Shown: positions 29,801-38,635, numbered from the stretch's first letter. The stretch: 64,000 nt of DNA from JAYZDK01 sp964604165 (GCA_964604165.1 CAZRYF010000015.1:1-64000); one strand, 5' to 3'. Notes: generated by a model from the sequence alone, not told the origin. Numbers and translations: made by a program.

Positions 29801-30457
29801 TTGATGCAGGAAGGCCGGGCGTATTCCGCATACACCTACAACGTCGAGCAACTGGTGCCCTGGCGGACACTCACCGGGCGCCAACACTTCTATCTCGACC
29901 ACGAGATGTACCTGGCCTACGGGGAGAATCTCCCGACCTTCAAGCCGTCGCCCAAGCCCGCCGCCTATGGCGACCTGAAGCAAACCCTCAAGCAGGGTGA
30001 CGCGAGAATCCTGAACTGCCTCACGCCCCATGGCAAGTGGCACATTCACTCCACCTACATGGAAAACCACCGGATGCTGACCCTGTCTCGGGGCTGCGAA
30101 CCGGTCTGGATCAGTGAGCCCGACGCGGAAGCCCTCGGCATCCAGGACAACGACTGGTGCGAGGTCTACAACGACCATGGCGTCTATTGCGCTCGCGCTG
30201 CGGTGAGTGCGCGGATTCCACCGGGCGTTTGCATCGTCTACCATGTGCCGGAGCGGACGGTTGGCATTCCGAAATCACAGGTTCGCGGTGGCAAACGGGC
30301 CGGTGGTCACAACAGCTTCACGCGGATTCACCTGAAGCCGAACTTCCTCGCCGGTGGGTATGGGCAGTTCAGCTACCACTTCAACTACTGGGGCCCCATC
30401 GCCCCCCAGAGAGACACCCACGTCATCGTCAAGCGCATGGACAAGGTGGACTGGTAG
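26843..30457 (+). CDS. narG: Respiratory nitrate reductase, molybdenum catalytic subunit
   Basis: The 1204-aa protein reduces nitrate to nitrite at a bis-MGD molybdenum centre. The FS0 cluster ligands are present near the N-terminus: His33, Cys37, Cys41 and Cys76 (HGVNCTGGC, then RGC). The Mo ligand Asp203 sits in SFYDWYCDLP. Length and motifs match membrane-bound NarG, and the His in place of the first Cys is diagnostic of NarG against Nap. The N-terminus carries only a Tat-like remnant region, which fits a cytoplasm-facing subunit. It is the third-largest landmark of the operon and follows narC by 23 bases. Confidence 0.95.
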   Translation: MGWIKDIISPETRKWEEFYRNRFQHDRIVRSTHGVNCTGGCSWQIHVKDGIVTWETQQLDYPLLEDGLPPYEPRGCQRGISYSWYLYSPLRIKYPLIRSSLLLAFRAKKAEQGGDPMRAWIALQEDEEARRAYQQSRGKGGFLRATWDEAMEIASVANLYTAKKYGPDRVIGFSPIPAMSMLSYAAGSRFLQLFGGINLSFYDWYCDLPTAFPEIWGEQTDVAESADWYNAKMIADMGACLNMTRTPDCHFFAESRHNGTKAVVFAPDFSQVCKYADQWVPLHAGSDGAFWMAVTHVILKEFHHDQKTPYFLDYVKKYTDSPYLVHLDEENGHFKPGRLLRASELSEYRDVEKGEWKFVNLDETTGQPVVPKGSSGSRWDDSKNWNMKLEDAVNDRPYDPILSLLGRGGKVAQTEFTEFGLDNSVLRGVPTMEIETVDGVRTVTTVYDLMMAQYGVSRGLAGQYPADYTDKDAAYTPAWQEIFTGVASDTVLQFAREWASTAETTGGKCMIIIGAGINHWYHANLMYRAGAMALMMCGCVGKNGGGLNHYVGQEKLAPVDSWGSIAFAKDWKKAPRLQQAPIWHYINTCQYRYDGQFSRYNTVPENDLTAMHTADSIFKSVRMGWMPFYPQFKQNSLELTREAQEAGASTDGDIENYVLEKLKSKELEYSVADPDAEENFPRVWYIWRGNAIMGSMKGHEYCLKHYLGTHSNAIGQDSEEHPSEVNWREDAPIGKMDLILNLNFRMDSSALYSDIVLPAASWYEKADLNSTDMHSFIHPLSAAIPPVWESKTDWDIFKELARQTSEAAKVYYPEPQKDVLTAPLSHDSPGEISQPEIKDWYLGECEAIPGKTMHKIIVQDRDYTALYDEFITLGENIRKNGLGAHGNHFDCADEYDAMIESNHFPVEQLGEKVLPSLKEDEWAANAVLHLSSLTNGKLTVRAYENAADKTSLPLVGLGTGSADVRIRYADIQAQPRRYNSSPLWSGLMQEGRAYSAYTYNVEQLVPWRTLTGRQHFYLDHEMYLAYGENLPTFKPSPKPAAYGDLKQTLKQGDARILNCLTPHGKWHIHSTYMENHRMLTLSRGCEPVWISEPDAEALGIQDNDWCEVYNDHGVYCARAAVSARIPPGVCIVYHVPERTVGIPKSQVRGGKRAGGHNSFTRIHLKPNFLAGGYGQFSYHFNYWGPIAPQRDTHVIVKRMDKVDW

Positions 30458-30489
30458 AACGTGTCGATCCCAACAATTCGAGGACAGTC

Positions 30490-32046
30490 ATGAACGTACG
30501 ATCGCAGATTTCGATGGTGTTCCATCTTGATAAATGTATTGGGTGCCACACCTGTTCCGTCGCCTGCAAGAACATCTGGACCGATCGAAAAGGTGCGGAG
30601 TACATGTGGTGGAACAACGTGGAGACCAAGCCCGGCACTGGCTACCCGGGCAAGTGGGAGGATCAGGAGATCTACAAAGGAGGGTGGGAAAAGTGTGGAG
30701 ATGGGTGCATTGACCTGAAGGGGGCGGGCAAGAAGAAGGGGCTCGCGAACCTGTTTCACAATCCGAATATGCCGGTGATTGACGACTACTACGAGCCGTT
30801 CACCTATCGCTATCTGGACCTGATCGAATCGCCAGCCTGCGACGATCAGCCAACGGCTCGACCCGTGTCGTTGATCACCGGCGAACCCATGGACATCAAG
30901 ATGGGACCCAACTGGGATGACGATCTCGGTGGCTCCCCTGACTATGCACGCAAGGATCCCAACCTGAAGGGCCTCTCTCCCGCCTTGCAGGAGGCCATGT
31001 TTGAGATGGAGCGGCTGACCTTCTTCTATCTTCCGAGGATGTGCAACCACTGTCTGAATCCGGCCTGTGTGGCTTCCTGTCCATCGGGCGCCATCTACAA
31101 GAGGGGAGAAGACGGCGTCGTGTTGATCAACCAGGATGCCTGCCGGGCCTGGCGAATGTGCGTCACGGCCTGTCCCTACAAGAAGTCCTACTACAATTGG
31201 AACACGGGGAAGTCAGAGAAGTGCATCCTGTGCTATCCGCGGATCGAGGCGGGGCACGCACCTGCGTGCATGCACTCCTGTGTCGGTCGGATTCGGTACC
31301 TGGGTGTGCTCCTTTACGATGCGGACAAGATCCAGGAAACGGCAGCGGCCTCGGATGAGGACCTGGTGGATCGGCACCTCGAGCTGATCCTTGACCCAAA
31401 CGACCCGGAGGTAATTGCATCGGCCAAGAAGAACGGCGTCGCAGACTCCACGATCAAGGCGGCCCAGTCGTCACCCACCTACAAATTTGTAAAGGAGTGG
31501 GGGCTTGCTCTGCCTCTCCACCCTGAATTCAGAACATTGCCAATGCTCTTCTATGTACCCCCGTTGATGCCCGTCATGGCGTCGGTCAAGGAGGTCTCAA
31601 ACGAAGCGCAGGCTGACAAGCTCAACCCGATCGCCAAGGCCTGGCCCGACAAGTGGCTTTACGACACCAGCACCAAGGACTTGTGGGGAGGGATTGAGGA
31701 GGCTCGTCTGCCCCTTGAATACCTGGCCAACATGTTTAGCAATGGCGAAACAGAAAAGGTCGCGGATCGAATCCAGAAGTTGATGGCAGTTCGAATTCAC
31801 CGACGCCACGTCACTGTGGGTGACATCGAGAAGGAGAAGGCAGCGGAGGTCCTTGAGGCCACCGGCTTGACCGCCCCGATGGCCGACGCCATCTACAAGT
31901 TGACTGCCCTTGCCAAGTTCGACGAGCGATTTGTGGTTCCTGCATCCCACCGGGAGCAGGCCATTGAAATGTTGGAGTTCACCGGTGACGCCAAGGGCAG
32001 CACCGGGTTTGGTTTCAAAGAAGGCACCGCAAAGAGAGGATCATAG
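30490..32046 (+). CDS. narH: Respiratory nitrate reductase, iron-sulfur subunit
   Basis: The 518-aa protein carries four FeS clusters that link NarI haems to NarG. The Cys groups are visible: CIGCHTCSVACKN at about 16-28, CNHCLNPACVASCP, then CRAWRMCVTACPYKK and CILCYPRIEAGHAPACMHSC. The Trp within CRAWRMC is the normal NarH feature that makes the last cluster a [3Fe-4S]. The ATG at 30490 fits the family start MNVRSQISMVFHLDKCIGC. It lies 32 bases after narG. Confidence 0.95.
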   Translation: MNVRSQISMVFHLDKCIGCHTCSVACKNIWTDRKGAEYMWWNNVETKPGTGYPGKWEDQEIYKGGWEKCGDGCIDLKGAGKKKGLANLFHNPNMPVIDDYYEPFTYRYLDLIESPACDDQPTARPVSLITGEPMDIKMGPNWDDDLGGSPDYARKDPNLKGLSPALQEAMFEMERLTFFYLPRMCNHCLNPACVASCPSGAIYKRGEDGVVLINQDACRAWRMCVTACPYKKSYYNWNTGKSEKCILCYPRIEAGHAPACMHSCVGRIRYLGVLLYDADKIQETAAASDEDLVDRHLELILDPNDPEVIASAKKNGVADSTIKAAQSSPTYKFVKEWGLALPLHPEFRTLPMLFYVPPLMPVMASVKEVSNEAQADKLNPIAKAWPDKWLYDTSTKDLWGGIEEARLPLEYLANMFSNGETEKVADRIQKLMAVRIHRRHVTVGDIEKEKAAEVLEATGLTAPMADAIYKLTALAKFDERFVVPASHREQAIEMLEFTGDAKGSTGFGFKEGTAKRGS

Positions 32047-32047
32047 G

Positions 32048-32812
32048 ATGTTTCGAGCCCACTACGAACAACTCGCAGCCCTGTTTGCCTACCCCGAGAG
32101 CGACTACCTCTTCCGGGTATCTTCCACCCGTGCCTCGCTGGCCAAGGGATACCCACAGGCTGCTGCGGACATTGATGAATTCCTTGCTCTCGTCCCTCAA
32201 CCTTCCAAGGACCTTCCGGTTCCTTTGGAGCGGGTGCAAGAGGTCTTCACCCGGACCTTTGAGGTTCAGTCCATCACCACACTCGACGTGGGCTACCTCA
32301 TGTTTGGCGATGACTACAAGCGAGCTGAACTCCTTGTCCAGCTAAACCGCGAGCTTCGCGAGGCCAAGGTGAACGTAGGTCGGGAGCTGCCTGACCACCT
32401 CTCCAGCATTTTGCGCCTCCTGGCTCGGTGGAAGGACCGGGAAATGGCGCAGGAGCTGGTGCAGTACGTGCTCCACCCAACGGTCCAGGCCATGGTCTTT
32501 GAGTTCCGTGAGGAACGGGTGGAACAGCGAAACTCCCTCTACAAGAAGCACTACAAGACGGTACTCGACATTGACCGTGATCGGCTGATCATGTTCCGGC
32601 ATCTCCTGAAGGCGGTGCAGCGGGTACTGGAGGTCGACTTTGAGGTGGAAACCGTCCCGGAAATTCCAGAGTCGACCGCGTTCCTGCGGTCGCTTCAGCG
32701 CGAGTTCGAGATCGAAGAGAGGGGCGCAGGACATCGACCTTCCGCCATGCGGCCCGACCCAGTGGCCGCCGGGAATGGCTGCCAGGTAGGAGGAGCGAAC
32801 AATGTCCGTTGA
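32048..32812 (+). CDS. narJ: Nitrate reductase assembly chaperone
   Basis: The 254-aa protein is all-helical and of the NarJ/TorD-like chaperone family, which inserts the molybdenum cofactor into NarGH before membrane attachment. The N-terminus HYEQLAALFAYPESDY and the central FEVQSITTLDVGYLMFGDDYKRAELL fit NarJ. It starts one base after the narH stop region, with an AGAGG signal inside the end of narH. It overlaps narI by 11 bases. The last 25 residues are a Gly/Pro-rich extension of unknown role. Confidence 0.85.
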   Translation: MFRAHYEQLAALFAYPESDYLFRVSSTRASLAKGYPQAAADIDEFLALVPQPSKDLPVPLERVQEVFTRTFEVQSITTLDVGYLMFGDDYKRAELLVQLNRELREAKVNVGRELPDHLSSILRLLARWKDREMAQELVQYVLHPTVQAMVFEFREERVEQRNSLYKKHYKTVLDIDRDRLIMFRHLLKAVQRVLEVDFEVETVPEIPESTAFLRSLQREFEIEERGAGHRPSAMRPDPVAAGNGCQVGGANNVR

Positions 32813-33527
32813 CACTCTTCTGTTGGTTGTCTTTCCCTACGTGGCTGTGGTGGTGTTTGTATTGGGCGTCTGGTCCAGAATGCGCGACAGGGGGTTTCAG
32901 GTCTCGTCCCTTTCCTCCCAATTCCTGGAGGGGCGCAAGCTCTTTTGGGGGTCCGTTCCGTTTCACTTTGGGCTCATTGTGCTCTTCTTTGGGCATTTGA
33001 GCGCGTTCCTCCTGCCAAAGGCGACGCTCGCCTGGAATGCGATTCCCGCTCGGTTGATCGTGTTGGAGGTCACGGCCTTCATCTTTGGGTTGAGCGTGCT
33101 GGTGGGACTTGCCCAGCTGATCGTGAGGAGGATCTCCGATCCGCGAATTCGAGTGGTCACCTCTCGTATGGACTTTGCCATTGAGTTTGTGTTGCTGGCC
33201 CAGGTGATCCTCGGATGTTGGATCGCCCTTGGATATCGCTGGGGTTCGTCCTGGTTTGCCTCGGACCTCTCCCCCTACCTTTGGTCCTTGGTCAAGCTGG
33301 GCCCGGACACCAGCGCTGTGTTTGCCCTTCCATGGGTGGTGAAGCTCCACATCTTCGGTGCATTTCTTGTGTTGTTCATGGTCCCGTTCACCCGGTTGGT
33401 CCACTTTGTAGCGGCGCCGCTCCACTACATCGCCAGGCCCTACCAGCAGGTGCTCTGGCACTGGGACCCCAAGAAGGTCCGAAGCACTTCGACGCCATGG
33501 TCGATTCACAGGCCCAAGAACACCTGA
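32802..33527 (+). CDS. narI: Respiratory nitrate reductase, cytochrome b (gamma) subunit
   Basis: The 241-aa membrane protein has about five helices and takes electrons from quinol. Histidines suited to haem b binding lie in WGSVPFHFGLIVLFFGHLSAF and in VVKLHIFGAFLVL and LVHFVAAPLHY. The length is close to that of known NarI (about 225). The start overlaps narJ and is preceded by AGGAGGAG. It completes a NarGHI complex, with the active site facing the cytoplasm. Confidence 0.92.
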   Translation: MSVDTLLLVVFPYVAVVVFVLGVWSRMRDRGFQVSSLSSQFLEGRKLFWGSVPFHFGLIVLFFGHLSAFLLPKATLAWNAIPARLIVLEVTAFIFGLSVLVGLAQLIVRRISDPRIRVVTSRMDFAIEFVLLAQVILGCWIALGYRWGSSWFASDLSPYLWSLVKLGPDTSAVFALPWVVKLHIFGAFLVLFMVPFTRLVHFVAAPLHYIARPYQQVLWHWDPKKVRSTSTPWSIHRPKNT

Positions 33528-33596
33528 CTTCATATTTGGCCCAACAGCCCCCATTCCCACCCCAACAGTGATCCGGTGATGCCCCAGGAGGCCTCT

Positions 33597-35207
33597 ATGT
33601 CTCGCGCAGATTTGACGGAATGGAATGTCGAGGACGATCAGTTCTGGCAGTCCAAGGGAAAGCGAATTGCCAACCGAAACCTCTGGGTGTCGATCCCGAG
33701 TCTTTTGTGCGGGTTTTCCGTTTGGTTGATGTGGGGAATCATCGCTGTCCAGATGAAGAACCTGGGCTTTGATTTCTCCCCATCCGAGCTTTTCACGTTG
33801 ACTGCCATCGCGGGATTGACTGGCGCCACCCTGCGCATTCCAAGCTCGTTTTTCATTCGCCTTGCCGGCGGACGAAACACCATCTTCTTCACCACCTCTC
33901 TCCTGATGATTCCGGCGCTTGGCGCGGCGTTTGCGCTGCAGGACCCCACAACCCCGCTCTGGGTATTCCAGGGATTGGCCCTCTTTTCGGGGTTTGGCGG
34001 GGGAAATTTCGCCAGCTCCATGAGCAATATCAGCTTCTTCTATCCAAAGAAGAACCAAGGGTATGCCTTGGGGATGAACGCCGGGCTCGGAAACTTCGGC
34101 GTCACGACCATGCAGATCCTGATTCCCCTGTCCATGACCGTTGCGTTGGCCGGACCGTGGAGCGGAAGCTCCATGATCTTGAAGACTGCGAGTGGAACGA
34201 TCTTCAAGAGGATTCCCGCTGGGGCGGAGACCTACTTGTCCAGTGCGGGCTGGGTTTGGATGCTTTTTCTCTTGCCGCTCGCCTTTCTGGGTTGGACTCG
34301 AATGAACAACATTCGGACCGAGGCGGTCTCGCCGAACATCAAGGGACCACTTGTCTCTTTTGGGCGCATTTCCTGGCTGTTGCTTATCGGGTTCGTGACA
34401 GCCAGTGTGGGGTTAAAGGTGATCCTCGCCTACAGCGCTCTGACCTGGGTCAAGTGGTTCGTTCTCCCAGCGGTCATTGCTACAACTGTCTTCCTGATGA
34501 AGGCGTTGTCCCCCGGGGAAATCAAGAAAAGTCTGGCCAGGCAATACAAGATATTTGGCCACAAACACACCTGGGTCATGACCATCATCTATACGATGAC
34601 ATTCGGTTCCTTCATTGGTTTTTCGGCAGCTGTCGGGCTTTCCATCAAGTTCATCTTTGGTGTCAAGCACATTCAGGATGCAACAGGCGCTTGGGAGCAC
34701 CTTCCTAACCCCGACGGACCGGCGACCTTCATGTATGTCTGGGTGGGGGCCTTCATCGGGGCGTTGATTCGTCCAGTGGGGGGGTGGCTCGCAGACAAGG
34801 CGGGAGGAGCTATTCTGACTCAGGTTGTGGCGGTGGTCATGACCGTGAGTTCGGTGGGGGTGGGCTACTACGCGCACCTTGCCTACCAGTCAGCAACTCC
34901 ACAAGACTACTTTCTGATGTTTTTCGTGTTGATTGTGGTGTTGTTCACCGCGACGGGAATTGGAAACGGCTCCACGTTTCGAACGATCTCCATGATCTTC
35001 AGCGAAGAACAGCGGGGCCCCGTGCTCGGCTGGACCTCTGCGGTGGCTGCTTATGGCGCCTTCTTGATTCCGAAGGTCATCGGGGAGCAGATGAAGGCCG
35101 GAACGCCGGAGGTCGCAATGTACGGATTTGCTGGGTTCTATGCACTCTGTGCGGTTCTGAACTGGTGGTGCTACCTGGGACCCAAGGCAGACTACAAGAA
35201 TCCATGA
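33597..35207 (+). CDS. narK1: Nitrate/nitrite MFS transporter, first copy
   Basis: The 536-aa protein has 12 predicted helices and the nitrate porter signature (FGGGNFASSMSNISFFYPKK, then GMNAGLGNFGV). Nitrate must enter the cytoplasm for NarG, and this carrier can import it or exchange it for nitrite. The ATG at 33597 has a perfect AGGAGG five bases upstream; earlier in-frame ATGs lack one. Two unlike NarK proteins at the end of the operon match the Thermus arrangement. Confidence 0.9.
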   Translation: MSRADLTEWNVEDDQFWQSKGKRIANRNLWVSIPSLLCGFSVWLMWGIIAVQMKNLGFDFSPSELFTLTAIAGLTGATLRIPSSFFIRLAGGRNTIFFTTSLLMIPALGAAFALQDPTTPLWVFQGLALFSGFGGGNFASSMSNISFFYPKKNQGYALGMNAGLGNFGVTTMQILIPLSMTVALAGPWSGSSMILKTASGTIFKRIPAGAETYLSSAGWVWMLFLLPLAFLGWTRMNNIRTEAVSPNIKGPLVSFGRISWLLLIGFVTASVGLKVILAYSALTWVKWFVLPAVIATTVFLMKALSPGEIKKSLARQYKIFGHKHTWVMTIIYTMTFGSFIGFSAAVGLSIKFIFGVKHIQDATGAWEHLPNPDGPATFMYVWVGAFIGALIRPVGGWLADKAGGAILTQVVAVVMTVSSVGVGYYAHLAYQSATPQDYFLMFFVLIVVLFTATGIGNGSTFRTISMIFSEEQRGPVLGWTSAVAAYGAFLIPKVIGEQMKAGTPEVAMYGFAGFYALCAVLNWWCYLGPKADYKNP

Positions 35208-35259
35208 CCTGGCGATGAGCGATCCGGCTTTTCGAAAGTAGCTAAAAATGGGAGGCGAT

Positions 35260-37029
35260 GTGTCTGAACAGTCCGTGGATATTCAGGGGAAAGCAACCAG
35301 CATCAACCTGTTTAGCCTGAAGACGCCGCAAATGCGGGTCTTCCACATGTCCTGGTTTGCCTTCTTTTTGTGCTTCTTTGCATGGTTCGGTATCGCGCCC
35401 TTGATGGCGATTGTGCGAGAGGAGTTGGGGCTTACCAAGGAGCAGATTGGGAACACAATAATTGCATCAGTGGCGATCACCGTGATTGCCAGGCTGTTTA
35501 TTGGTTGGCTCTGTGATCGAATTGGACCGCGCCTCTCCTATACGTGGTTGCTGGTGCTCTGCTCCTTTCCCGTGATGGGAATCGGGCTTGCAGACAACTA
35601 CACGACGTTCTTGCTGTTTCGGTTGGGAATCGGTGCGATTGGCGCGGCATTTGTCATCACGCAGTACCACACAAGCGTCATGTTCGCGCCCAATGTGGTT
35701 GGGACAGCAAATGCCACCACTGCGGGTTGGGGAAACCTGGGTGGCGGCGTCACTCAGATGGTCATGCCGCTGGTGTTCGCTGCCTTTGTGGGGCTTGGCT
35801 ACACAGGCCACTTGTCCTGGCGTCTGAGCATGGTGGCAGCCGGTTTCGTGTGCCTTCTCACAGGGGTTGCCTACTATTTCGTGACCACCGATCTTCCGCA
35901 CGGAAACTTTAAGGAATTGCGGGCTCGGGGCGAGTATCGTCCCCCGGAAAAGGTGAAGGGTACGTTCATGGAGGCCTGCCGGGACAGGCGGGTGTGGGCG
36001 CTGTTCGTGATCTATGCCGCGTGCTTTGGAATTGAGCTCACGATGAACAACATCGCTGCGCTCTATTACATGGACTTTTTCGACCTCTCTCTCAAGACAG
36101 CGGGGCTAGTGGCCGGGCTGTTTGGATTGATGAACATCTTCGCCCGCACTACGGGCGGATTGATCGGGGACAAGTTTGGGCAACACTGGGGCCTGAAGGG
36201 ACGGGTTCGCTGGCTCTTCATTGCCTTGCTCGTCGAGGGCGTCGCTCTCACCGTTTTCTCTCGGATGACTCTGCTGCCTGTTGCGATTGCGAGCATGGTG
36301 GTGTTCAGCTTGTTTGTCCAGATGTCAGAGGGGGCCACGTTTGCGGTGGTGCCGTTCATCAACAAGCGGGCGCTTGGTTCCGTGGCTGGGATCGTTGGGG
36401 CTGGTGGAAACGCTGGTGCCGTGGCTGCAGGCTTTCTGTTTCGGCGAGAGGACTTGAGCTGGACTACCGCGCTCTTGATTTTGGGCGGGGTAGTGCTAAC
36501 GGTCGCCTTTGCCACCTTTCTCGTCACGTTCTCCCCGGAGGAGGAGGCAGCGGCAGAGGAAGAGCAGCAGCGTGCTCTGGAAGACGCTCGAGAGTCTCGC
36601 AGTGGCGGTCGCCTCATTCCGGTGTTGAGCCCGGGTGGACTGGTTCGGACGATCACCGCGGTTTCGATGCTCCGCGTGTTCATCGGCGTGGCTTTGATGA
36701 TCAAGGGGGTTTACTTTATTCTCAACATGCAGGAAGTGGAGCTGATGCTCGGGGACCTGGGCCAGATTGACAACGTGATCGCCTGGTACGTGGTCACGGC
36801 CCATGTGGTTGGTGGCTTTGGCCTGATCGTGGGCATGTTCACCCGCGGCGCGGCCTTGGCCAACTTCCCGGTGCTCCTGGGCGCGGTCCTCTTTGTCCAC
36901 ACGGGCTCAGATCTGTTCGCGTCCAACACGGGCAGCCAGTTCTCCATACTCGTGCTGGCGGTCCTGGCCGTCTTTGCCTGGCAAGGGGCCGGACGGTTCT
37001 CCCTGGATCACTTGCGAAGTACCGCCTGA
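35260..37029 (+). CDS. narK2: Nitrate/nitrite MFS transporter fused to a DoxX-type domain, second copy
   Basis: The 589-aa protein has a NarK-like 12-helix carrier (residues 1-425) with GWGNLGGGVTQMVMP and GAGGNAGAVAAGF signatures. An acidic linker (EEEAAAEEEQQ) follows, then about 130 residues that read as a four-helix DoxX domain. That part is recognised by RVFIGVALMIKGVYF, GMFTRGAALANFPVLLGA and the closing GAGRFSLDH. DoxX domains occur in membrane redox proteins. Fusion to NarK is unusual in my knowledge. The start is either GTG 35260 (GGAGG four bases upstream, chosen) or ATG 35248, which lacks a ribosome site. It is the last gene of the operon. Confidence 0.85.
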   Translation: MSEQSVDIQGKATSINLFSLKTPQMRVFHMSWFAFFLCFFAWFGIAPLMAIVREELGLTKEQIGNTIIASVAITVIARLFIGWLCDRIGPRLSYTWLLVLCSFPVMGIGLADNYTTFLLFRLGIGAIGAAFVITQYHTSVMFAPNVVGTANATTAGWGNLGGGVTQMVMPLVFAAFVGLGYTGHLSWRLSMVAAGFVCLLTGVAYYFVTTDLPHGNFKELRARGEYRPPEKVKGTFMEACRDRRVWALFVIYAACFGIELTMNNIAALYYMDFFDLSLKTAGLVAGLFGLMNIFARTTGGLIGDKFGQHWGLKGRVRWLFIALLVEGVALTVFSRMTLLPVAIASMVVFSLFVQMSEGATFAVVPFINKRALGSVAGIVGAGGNAGAVAAGFLFRREDLSWTTALLILGGVVLTVAFATFLVTFSPEEEAAAEEEQQRALEDARESRSGGRLIPVLSPGGLVRTITAVSMLRVFIGVALMIKGVYFILNMQEVELMLGDLGQIDNVIAWYVVTAHVVGGFGLIVGMFTRGAALANFPVLLGAVLFVHTGSDLFASNTGSQFSILVLAVLAVFAWQGAGRFSLDHLRSTA

Positions 37030-37043
37030 TTGGGGGCGTCTTT

Positions 37044-37517
37044 CTACCCAGCGATCTCCGCGTGTAGCGAGGCCCAGGTGCTTCCAAGGGCGCGCTCACA
37101 GAGGGGATAGAGCACGGCTTCTTCCTTGCTGTTGTGCTGCTGGGTGAGCATCAGGAGCGTGTCGCCGAGATTCAGCACCCGCTCCTTGTGTCCCTCGGCT
37201 GCGGCCTCCGTTATCGCCTCTAGGAGTCCTCGCATCTGTTGGTGTTCGGCGAGCATGACGGGCAGGGGGCCGTGGGCCGCCATGGGGACTTCGCTCGCCA
37301 GCTTCGGGAAGATCTTGTCTTCTTCAATGGCGAGGTGGTTTCGGACCGTTTGGGCGAAGTGCGTGACCGCGAGGCCGAACTTCGCGGTGGATGGGTCGGC
37401 GGCAGCCTCCTCCACCTGCGCCCAGAGGGCGTCGCACCGGCGATGGCAGTGGGTCAACCAAGCGGTGAGACCGTCTTCTTGGGTCAGGCCGGATCCTGTG
37501 CACGTACATTCAGACAT
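37044..37517 (-). CDS. Hemerythrin-like HHE domain protein
   Basis: The 157-aa protein has a four-helix HHE pattern: HCHRRCDAL, HLAIEEDKIFP, AEHQQM and HNSKEEAVLYPLCE supply the diiron ligands. The N-terminus (MSECTCTG) holds two cysteines. Hemerythrins bind O2 or NO and often accompany denitrification and nitrosative stress genes. It is divergent from a TetR-DUF2249 gene, sharing a palindrome, and convergent with narK2 at 14 bases. Joint control by that regulator is likely. Confidence 0.82.
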   Translation of the reverse strand: MSECTCTGSGLTQEDGLTAWLTHCHRRCDALWAQVEEAAADPSTAKFGLAVTHFAQTVRNHLAIEEDKIFPKLASEVPMAAHGPLPVMLAEHQQMRGLLEAITEAAAEGHKERVLNLGDTLLMLTQQHNSKEEAVLYPLCERALGSTWASLHAEIAG

Positions 37518-37530
37518 GTGGGCTCCTGTG

Positions 37531-37548
37531 TGTTATCAGTTGATAACA
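37531..37548. promoter_or_regulatory. Perfect palindromic operator between hemerythrin and TetR genes
   Basis: TGTTATCAGTTGATAACA is an 18-bp perfect inverted repeat (8-bp arms, GT spacer). It sits 13 bases from the hemerythrin start and 19 bases from the TetR start. Its size and place fit a TetR-family operator controlling both genes. Confidence 0.7.
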
Positions 37549-37567
37549 TTTCGTGTGGAGGTGTGCC

Positions 37568-38635
37568 ATGGCTGCGGCCGGTCGAAGGGACGAGATCGTC
37601 CAGGTGAGCTTCGAGCTTCTCGCGGTGCACCGGGTCGATCAGCTGACGACCCGACGGGTCGCCAAGGCCGTGGGCATCAGCCAGCCCGGGCTGTTTCGTC
37701 ACTTCCGGTCACGGGAGGAGATCCTCCTGGCGGTCGTGGAGAGGGCGCGGGTGGAGTTGGGCGTGGCGCTGAAGCAGGTGGTCGAGACCCGGGAACGCCC
37801 GCTGGAGGTGATCCATGGGTTGCTCGAGGCGCTACTTGGACAAGTCGAGCGAAGGCCTGGGCTGCCGAGGCTTCTTTTTCACGATGTGGCCAGCGGAAGC
37901 CAGAATGCCCTCCGGGCAAGTCTCTCGCACCTTGTGTCTGCACAGGAGGGGTTCGTGGTGGAGATGGTGCGTGAAGGGATCCGAGCGGGAGACCTGGCAC
38001 CCTCGGTGGACGCCGAGCATGCGGGGGAGATGTTCCTGGGTGTTTTACAGGGCTTTGTTCTCCACTGGCTTCGGGGGGAGCGCAAGGAAGGGCTCGAGGA
38101 GTCCGCGAATCGGTTGTTCGGGTTTTGGCTGGCGGGGGTGCAGGAAGCCCAAGTTGCTGTAGAAGTGACCCCTTCGGCAGGCATGAGAACGGAGAAGATC
38201 ATCTCGTTGGATGTTCGACCCTTGATTCAAGAGGGAGTGGACCCACTGGGGAGGATTCTTCAGGACTTGGATCGCGTTGACCCCCGCGGACTGTTGGTGG
38301 TCCGTGCGCCGTTTCGTCCGTCCCCTCTGCTTGCCCTTCTCTCCAAACGAGGTCACGGGGTGGAGGCGAGGGATTTGGGGGACGGCGACTGGGAGGTCTG
38401 GGTGTGGGGTCTGAATGCGCCGCCGATCCTCTCTCTTTCGGACCTTCCCGCGCCGGAACCCATGGAGCGGTTGGTGGGGTGTGTAGAACAGTTGGTGGTT
38501 GGGAGCTGCCTGTTGGCCCATACGCCCAGGCTTCCGCGCCTTCTTTTGAGAACACTCGACAAGTCCTGCCTGGACTGCGCAGCCCTGGAGGCCGCAGATG
38601 GGACGGGCCTGGTGTGGGTGGGGCGGTCGGCATGA
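37568..38635 (+). CDS. TetR-family regulator fused to a DUF2249 domain
   Basis: The 355-aa protein begins with a TetR helix-turn-helix (RRVAKAVGISQPGLFRHF, about 30-50) and a helical ligand domain to about 200. The C-terminal 70-residue block (LDVRPLIQEGVDPLGRIL to GDWEVWV) matches DUF2249, a TusA-like fold found beside hemerythrin and denitrification proteins. Further cysteines lie in KSCLDCAAL. The fusion suggests sensing of NO or redox state through the DUF2249 or Cys part. The ATG at 37568 has GGAGGTG upstream. Its stop overlaps the next start (ATGA). Confidence 0.8.
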   Translation: MAAAGRRDEIVQVSFELLAVHRVDQLTTRRVAKAVGISQPGLFRHFRSREEILLAVVERARVELGVALKQVVETRERPLEVIHGLLEALLGQVERRPGLPRLLFHDVASGSQNALRASLSHLVSAQEGFVVEMVREGIRAGDLAPSVDAEHAGEMFLGVLQGFVLHWLRGERKEGLEESANRLFGFWLAGVQEAQVAVEVTPSAGMRTEKIISLDVRPLIQEGVDPLGRILQDLDRVDPRGLLVVRAPFRPSPLLALLSKRGHGVEARDLGDGDWEVWVWGLNAPPILSLSDLPAPEPMERLVGCVEQLVVGSCLLAHTPRLPRLLLRTLDKSCLDCAALEAADGTGLVWVGRSA

